The position numbers and the translations under genes were made by a program. From NCBI GenBank assembly GCA_025267735.1, contig CM046298.1, positions 38,377,264 to 38,441,263 on the forward strand: a stretch of DNA of 64,000 bases, read 5' to 3'. Origin of the DNA: Mactra quadrangularis (taxonomy: Eukaryota; Mollusca; Bivalvia; Venerida; Mactridae). This document shows positions 50,601-59,600 of the stretch, piece after piece. How positions within the stretch are numbered: the stretch's first letter is position 1; each line of letters starts with the position of its first letter. The notes under the pieces are model-generated. The model searched no databases. It saw nothing but the letters and a program-made list of their open reading frames with translations, and had not been told where the DNA came from.

Positions 50601-53600
50601 GTAAAAGTGCTCAGGATAACTAATTTGGTCAGTCGTTCTCTATTAATTACCTTATAAAAAGTAAATTTAAAGATTCTGGTGCATTTAAAGGTGAATATAA
50701 AGAATTTCTATGTCCATTCTCCCTCCTACCACTGATTCTAAATCATTTAAGGCAGATGTTAGTCACTGATGGGAGTATGCTTTTAGTATGTGTTGCTACG
50801 GCATTAACCCCAATAAAAAAATTGGTAACTGCAACTGAAGGTCTTAACGTACAAGTGGTACGTGTATAAATATCTTGGTCGTAAGTGTTTGTCACTCTGG
50901 GAATGTGTGGCATAACGTCTCATTTGTCTCTTAATGGTTTTAAAAATTGTTCTCACCTTTTTCTCTGTTCATTGTATTGTTTATAGATATGTTTATTCTT
51001 GTTTTTTCTCAGGAACCTGCTATGGTTGAACAACTGTCAAAAAATATAACTAGACAAGGTCTCACAAATTATACGCTCAACTTTTTACGGGTAAGTTGTA
51101 TTATACAAATTTTAGTTTTGAAGGTACTGTTATCAAACCTAACTATACTTCTGGTTTCTTTTTACATGGATTGCGTAAGCAATTCAGGTCTAAGTAAGCA
51201 ACATATTTTGAATCGCATTACAAAATGTCACAGACCTAGACATTTTACAGACATGCGCAGTCAAATACAGTATAACGGTAAGTAGTTAGGTTAACTCCAC
51301 GCATGAATAAATAGTCCCATTGTTTACAATATCTGACAGTATCAAGCAGTCATTTGTCAACACACAATACATGAAAATATCTTGGTAATTCCGTTTTAAC
51401 ATTTTCGATTAAGAACTGCTATTCATCTGCTAAAATATCGATAACAAGATATGTAACTTCTAACCCGTTTCTGTCCATTTCGTACATTCAATTGAATCCT
51501 CAATGTGGTAAAAATAGACACGCCTGTGGTGTAGGAAATCTTGATTGGTTAATTCACATTTTTCAGCGGGCGGTATCAGCGTCATGATCTTTCGTTATAT
51601 ACAGTTTGTAAATTTTAGATGCTGCAAATCCTCTTTCTAATGACACCCCAAATTTTGCCCTGTTAAATCCATGTCCCGATAGCACTTTTGGCGCTTTGAT
51701 GTATTAGTACAGGAAATCAATTTTAATTAGGTGAAAGTTTTCAGTATTAATACTGATTTCAGTATCTTAAGAATTAATTACTTGATGTAACTTGTATGAA
51801 ATTTGTCTATTTAAGTATTTTAAATGTAGATTTTCAGAACTTTCAAAACTTTCAACTTTCATCCATGCTTTGATGAATTGCAACATAATTCTAATGTGTA
51901 AATCCATTTTCTATTATTTCAGTTGTGTGTCATACTAGAACCAATGCAGGAATTAATGTCTCGTCATAAGGCGTATGGTTTGAACCCGCGTGATTGTCTC
52001 AAAACCACTTTATTCCAGAAATGGCAAAGAATGGTCTCGCCGCCTGGAAAAGGTAAATTTTTGGTGTTACATACTAGGCTTTTTTTCATATTGTATTTTA
52101 TATATGCAGAGAATGATTGAAAATATGTAACAAGTTTTTGTGTTCTTGCCAATATCCTGTTTTGTATATTTCTTATTTTTGAGTTGTCATTTGAAGTTTT
52201 ATTGTACATTATACTTGAACGAGCTTTTCTGTCAAATGTTTAGTTTAAAGTCATTGACTGTTTACCATTTTTGGCAGTTTTTGTCCGAAGATTATTTTGG
52301 CAGTTTTTGACTGTTAGACTATTTTGGAAGTTTTCTTTGGTCGACCCTATAAATATATAGATACTATTTTTAGATCAAGTCCGATCTAAAATTTTACACT
52401 CGCGTACTCGCTAATTTATATTTGGCCTTTTCCAAACGAAGGTCACGTTCAGGTGACCTTTTCTCATCATAATATTTATGACGAAATTGTTATGATACGT
52501 AACTGGTTTACATCGTCTGCGTCACGCAATTTGAAATGAGCCACCCAATCGCAGACTGTGAATAATACTGCTGTTAAATAAGCATGCAAACCTTGGTCTA
52601 AAAATAGAAATTATGAAATCAAAATGTGTTTAACAGTGTTTTCCTCTAGATGAAAGCTACGCATTGATTGGTCGACACAAAGTTCATCTCGACGTGACCT
52701 TCCACGGAGAAAGTAGAGAGCCTGTACGACAACGCTCTACAGGAAATCTGTTTACGGAGAGTGAGTGCTAACTTGCATTTCCAGTTTACCAAAAGTAGTT
52801 GTGATGACAAATTACCTAAAAAATGAATTAACAACATTAAACATTTAAGTCAGATAAAAGCTCATTCAAGTAAAAACGTGAGGTTTTCCTATGTTATGTA
52901 AAATGTCTTGACCCTGAGTTTATATTTTACCATACTCTGCTAGGACTCTGTGTTTATTATAGGCATGATGTATTTAAAATGCTTGTGAATGATAGTTTAT
53001 ACACAAGGTTTACACGTACAATCCTAGAACCTGCTTGTAGATCAATGCTTGTTTTTTGTATAGAAATAAGTCTTTTTCCTAGCTAGAGTATGCTGCACCA
53101 CAAAGTATTAGATTGCTGCAAAAGTATTGAAAAATAAGTTCCGATACCATTATATTGCTGCAAAAGTATTGAAAAATAAGTTCCGATACCATTATATTGC
53201 TGCAAAAGTATTGAAAAATAAGTTTCGATACCTTGAATGTATTTGTCTCAAAAATAATTTCAGCATGATAATAAGTTCCATCAGTGTAATGAATGGAATT
53301 TCTTACTCCTGTACTGACACTATATAATGTTTCAAAATTTTACTGTCCGTGACTTTGTGCCCATTAATGACAGTGTTTCCATTCAAATAAATTTTACACC
53401 AATGTCTGCAATCATATAGTTATGTAGTAGAATTGACATGGAGCAAGATGCCACATGGATTTATATTAAGTAAATATCATCCATGTTTGTCGTGAGCATT
53501 TTATGTCACGTTTTTGGTCTTGATTCAAATTTGGTAAATTAATTTCATAATAACAATTATACAGTGTATATTTTAAAGGTTATTATGCATTGTATATTTT

Positions 53601-56600
53601 ATGGGTTATATATTTCATTTTCATGCAATTTGTTTGCAACATTATATAGCTTATTTATACCTATAAAAATTATATTTCGTATAAAAGAGTACTTGAGAAT
53701 TGCAATATCTATGCATTTGTTGCTTTCATACATTGCATGCTACTCTATTTTCCTATCCCTGTGCATGATTTCGTTTCTTTGTTTTGTTTGATAGATGGTT
53801 CTGGCGAAATGCCAAACATGCCACACCCTGATTTACCTGGACAAAAGACAAAAAGTAGGTCTCTTGTGTATTAATACACAAATTAACAACTACATGTATG
53901 TGAAAGTAGTGCTATTATCACTAACATGCTTTATTTTTACTGTATAGGAAGTTTGAATATATTGCCACCAAAATGCATTTTGTTTAATTTAATCACTTTT
54001 CACTTTATATGAGGTATTTAGATTTTTTTGAAAATATTGTGGCTTTATTTATTTGAAACTTGTCAAAAATAGGAGATACACAATTATGCCTAAGATTTGA
54101 CTTGCTCTGATTGCATGTGTGACAAAACACAAAAATTGTTACTTCAGGATAGGGGCTGCAATGATTCCTTTTGATACATCAAAAAATCTATTGTGAGCAT
54201 GCCTATTTGATTTCGACTTAAAACCCATTTTGATACCACCTGTTATTCTTGTCTATAAAAATTAAAAGGATTTAAGACTTTTAAGTTACAATGATAAACT
54301 AGTGATAGATAAATCAGTATGAAAATTCATTTGCTTCATTGATCTTGTTTTGAAAAAAATGATTAAAGTTTAATTTATAAGTATAAGTTAGTTTAAGTTC
54401 AAATGAATGTATTTCTGTACATTTGGAATAAAAACTATGCCATTAAATGAGTTGAATCGGGAAAAAAATTGAAACAATTGACTTTCCAGTGAATCATTGC
54501 AGCCCTACTTCTGGGTTCTATTCGGTACCTTGTCATGGTGTAGTGATAGCATGCTTAACTTTGACTTGGGAATCTAGTTTTGAGTTTCTTTCACAGTATG
54601 TCATTCCCTATTATGAAAATTTAGTTGGAAATCAGGATAAGTGGTTGGTTCCTTGTGTAAGAAAGTACTGGTAAAAAAACATTCTAGGAAAGCTTGTTGG
54701 GTGGGGAGTAGGCTGCTGCATGTTTCCTAATGTAGTATTGAAAAATGATCGTTAATTTGAAAAAAAAAGTTAAGATTACATCTTGCAACAATTGCTATTA
54801 TGCTGAGGCTATTATTAACACGCCCTTAGACAAGTGGCTTATTTGTATAACAAGTGACAATGTTTGTCCAAGTATACCCCAATTTTTTCATTGGTGAACA
54901 AATTATGAGTACATTGTATTTAGAAATGGGAGGTCCGGCATGATGTCAATTTCATTGTGTATAATATTACATAAATACTTATGTTTGCTAGTACATTCAC
55001 CAGCATAGCATGATAGACAAGCTGTTTTGAATTCTTGCATTTTGTTACCTTGGTTATTGCATTTTTCTGATATTTATACCCCGCTTCGAAGAAGAGGGGG
55101 GTATACTGTTTTACCCTTGTCCGTGCGTCCGTCCGTCAAAAAATTTCCGTCGCAGTTTTCTCAGCAACTATAACATGCAGCAGCCTAATACTTTGCATAT
55201 TGCTTCATCCCATAGTCCCATGTGGTGTAAAGCGATTTCATGCTCCTTGCTCATCTACTTCCTGTTTGTCGCATATTTTTAGATTTTGTTAAATGAAAGT
55301 TACATTATGATAGTCATATTTCTCACAGCGGGGGTATCACTAGTGAGCATTAGCTCACAGATTTACTTGTTTAAAACGTGTCGTGAAGTTGCCTTGCAAA
55401 GAATAGCTTGTAGTGCTTTATATCACTAAATGTTATTGACAAACTTATTATATGTGCAGATTGGTGGCAAGTGAAGGAAGTCAGTTTTTTTTCTCAAAAA
55501 TTTTAATCTACAATATGCGAGTTTAGAGCTAAACGGTTGTAACTCACTCTTTTCTTATATTGAGTTACAACCGTTTTCTACTGAACCCGCGACATAGTAT
55601 AATACTTAGTTATAATTACTCAGCTAGACTAGAAAATCACTGTATATTTTATCTGTAGTTGAAACTCACACTTTATGTATTAACATGTACCATGTTTAGA
55701 TTATCAACTAACTTTATTATCTGAGAAGTATAAGTCTTTGAGATTTTCTAATTTTTAGTTCAGTTAGACTTACATTTTATTTTTTTTAACATACTAAAAA
55801 CCCGGGTTGGTATCACCATTGGTAGTGTGCCTAGATTTTGAATCAAGTGTCCAGATAGGTAAGGGATTGGATCCCACCTGCTAAGGTTATACCGTTCCCT
55901 GAAAATTTGACAATAATATCAATTTTCCTTGATTAATAAGGTATATGGAGAAGTTTTCTGCCTTGTGGAAGGGTAGGTAAGTACTGGTTATAGTCAAGGG
56001 TCCAGGAAAACTAAGTTAGATGCACTGTAAAATAACCTGAAAAATTGTGATTACGTGGCATTAAACCTAGTATAAATAAATAAATAAATAAAATTTCTTT
56101 AGCATAGTAAAATAACTTGATGTAATACATTTATGATATAGGAAATTTAGCGTAATCTCTCTTGTATCAGTGTTTCAAAATAAGTTGGTTGGCACGGTCC
56201 TGAGCCTTCAATGACACTATGTATGTATATATGTTTGTATAATGTACTAAGCCGCGGCCATGGCGTAGTGGTTAGCATGTCTGACTTCTAATCCGTAGAT
56301 CCCGGGTTCGAAACCTAGTAGCGTCAGGTCATACCCTATACATGAGTTGTCGGCCTCGTGATAGGGTAAGTTAGTACTAGTGATAGAAAAAAGTGTCCAG
56401 GAAACCTATTGTAGGAAGAGCTGGCCGTCGTGTATATAACCTATATATGTGTTGAATGCGATGTTAAAAAAAAAAAGTACATATATACTGTCTTTGATAG
56501 ATTGGGACCATGTCAAATGCTTGTGAATAGAAATTCTTATTTTATGTTTTAAAGTAGTTGATCTTTTTGCCTTTTCTCTTTTATCTATTTTGATCGTTGA

Positions 56601-59600
56601 CTCTAATATTTTTGGGTATATCCTGTTAATACATTTCAAAGATAGTTTATTAAATATCATAAAAAATGTATGGATATAGATTATCTTGATTAATTCTCCT
56701 TAAATCAACATTTGATAATTGATCACAGGGCTCAATATTAATTTTTTTAATGGAATGCATGGTTGAACAAGTAGATATATATGCAACTTGCCTGAACCAA
56801 ATGTTAACTTACTAGCATCAACAAGATGCCCAAACCCAAATCTAGGGCAATAATGTTTAGCCCTGGATCATCTATTCTCAATAGTCTCATTTATGTATTG
56901 CTTGTGTGTGTGTTTGTATATATACAGGTGACTAATTATCATCAGTGTTAAAATATATAATATTATTACAGGAAAATGGAGTGTATCACCACAGTCTGGT
57001 AGCCTTGTTTGTTAATTAATTTGTTTGTTTATCAATCTAATTAAAATTCAGTTCTCATGCATGCTACTGCATTCCAATTAAAATTTGCACCATTGTTTAT
57101 TGTTTTATGCTTATGTGTTGATTAATGTTAAAATTTTAGCACCATTTTCTGAGGTATAAGGTACTTACTACATGCACATGTTGTTATACAATTTAGTATT
57201 ACACTTGTTGGAGAAAGTCTAATGTTTTCATACACCACAAGTTTTTCAATCACATTATGAATAAAATGTAACAATAACCCTTTGCATTTGCTTAGTCAGT
57301 AGGACATCTGACTATAAAATACCTACATAACTTAGTAGAGTTTGTTCATTAATACTTTCTATGGCCATTCTCTTTCCTACTGCTGTTCATTGTTACTTGT
57401 TATAATTAATGTGTTTAAACATTTATTTATGCCTTCAATTTTAGCTCAACTTTTCGAAGAAAATGAGAGCTTTTACTGTCACCCGAGTGTCGGCGTTGGC
57501 ATTGGCACTGGCGTTGGCGTTGCAAATCAAGGTTAAAGTTTTTACAAATTTAAATAACTTTAATACTATCAAAGATATTCAACTCAAACTTGGAATACTT
57601 ATTCATCATCACTACTTCCACCTTACTATCAAGGCCCATAACCCTGGCTCCACTGTTTTAGGAGTTTTGACCCTTTTTACTTCGAAAACATCCAAAATCA
57701 AGGTTAAATTTTTTACAAACTTCAATACTTTCAAAGATATTCAACTCAAACTTGGAATACTTATTCATCATCACTACTTCTACCTTACCATCAAAACACG
57801 GATTCCTAAGAACTGAGAAAAGTTGAGCGTGCTGTCTTACGGACAGCTCTTGTTATAAATAATTATAATAAAATTGGCTTGTCTCAGCCTAAGATATTTT
57901 TTTAGATTATTTATTGCACTTAAACAAATAAATATTCTGATTGCTATATTTATTGGTAATGGTTGTAGTTTGTACATTTAGGTTTTCATGACATTCTCTC
58001 ATTTTTTGTGTTAACTAACTTTTCATCCATATTTCTTCATCTTAAATTGGACCATAACTGTCATAATATCAAATATACTTGCATGATTTATTATATTCAT
58101 ATAGCTGGTATGGGTATTAAAAGTTGAATATGAAAGGCCACTTATAAAGTCATAATAAAAAGCTGTATTCCATTAGAATAATACAAAAAATATTGAATAG
58201 ACCTAATCCAAAATTCAAATTTATGGGTTTTCCCATCCGTGCACAGTCGGTACAAACAAAGTTTTCTACACATTATTGCTAAATAGCTCGAACTATAGAT
58301 TAAATCCTATTGTTTTTTTACACATGTTTTCATTGTAACAGTGAAAGTTTGTTTGTACCGGAGGGAAAACCCAAATATTTGAATTCCAGATATAACCTAT
58401 TCAGACCCTAATTCTTGCAGATAAAGGACAAAGACTTCTTCATAGTGTATAAAGCTATATCCGCTGAAAATGATTTATATAGTAACAGTGTTATGATAAA
58501 TGGCATCAAATGATGAGATATTTCTTGACTATATAATTATTCATACAAATTAATTGTGAAATGCTTAATAGAACTTAAATCCAGAATTCAAATTTATGGG
58601 TTTTTATGTCCATGTACAGGCGATACAAACAAAGTTAGTTACACATTATTGCTAAATAGCACGAATTATGAATTAAATCCTATTGTTCTTTGTACATTGT
58701 GTTTTCACAGTGAAAGTTTGTTTGTACATGAGGGGAAAACCCAAATATTTGAATTCTGGATATAGTGTATTTAAATCAAGACTTGTGTGTACTCTCAAAT
58801 TTACTATCAATTCTAACATGCTGCATTGTTAATGTTGATTAACTCACCATAGATGATCAATGAAACACAATCCATTAGGGAAGTAAATTTCTCCTTGGCT
58901 GAGCTTTGTTTTGAAATCATATTCAACTGTACAGTGCCATCCAAAATTACCTTTACACTTGTAAAAAGCTGTGTTTTTCATTGATACTTTCACCCATGAT
59001 ACAAATAGATCTTATTTAACATGTTTTATGCATTGGGAAAGTTATAATAGATCGAAACATTTGAAAAAAGAGTAATGATACTTCATACAACTGGAATTGT
59101 TAAACATGAACATGTATTTAAAAATATGTTTTTAATTTCCCAAACATTACTAAAAATTCGAAAAACTTTTTGAACATTTACTAAAGTGTAAAGGTTATTA
59201 TGGATGGCACTGTTTATAAGATTGGATGTCTTTATGCTTTAGTCCTTAGAATGGGAAACCAATAATGTTTTAAACATTTGGGAGGTTATATGGTATAATC
59301 AGTCGGGTATAACTTTATACACAATGTAAAGAAGCATCTCAGCTAGACAAATGTCCCAAATTCCTCTTCACCCCAGCGGGTCCTTAATGAACATGATCAT
59401 AATAGATCATTACATTATTGCTTATATTTTCTTATGTATTGTTTCAGATACGACCCGACAACCTGGTAAAAGAAGAAAACGTAAATCATCATCGGGTAGC
59501 GCTGCCAATGTAAACAATAACGTAGCACCATCAGGGAAAAAGAACAGATCACCTGGACCACAAGGGATTAATACCTCAGTACCAGGGGTAAATATTTCAT

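Larger units (their letters stand above)
53855..59447 (+). other. LDB: LDB intron 8 (5.6 kb, contains the candidate microexon)
   Basis: Apart from 56972-56998 no coding sequence is supported. Listed elements occupy much of it. 54520-55070 and 57000-57430 show nothing recognisable. Confidence 0.8.

Noticed and set aside
57463..57816. 117-codon ORF (MRAFTVTRVSALALAL...)
   Set aside because: It is a reading of a repeat with inverted ends and an internal 171-bp-offset duplication; the signal-peptide look comes from the GGCGTTGGC run.
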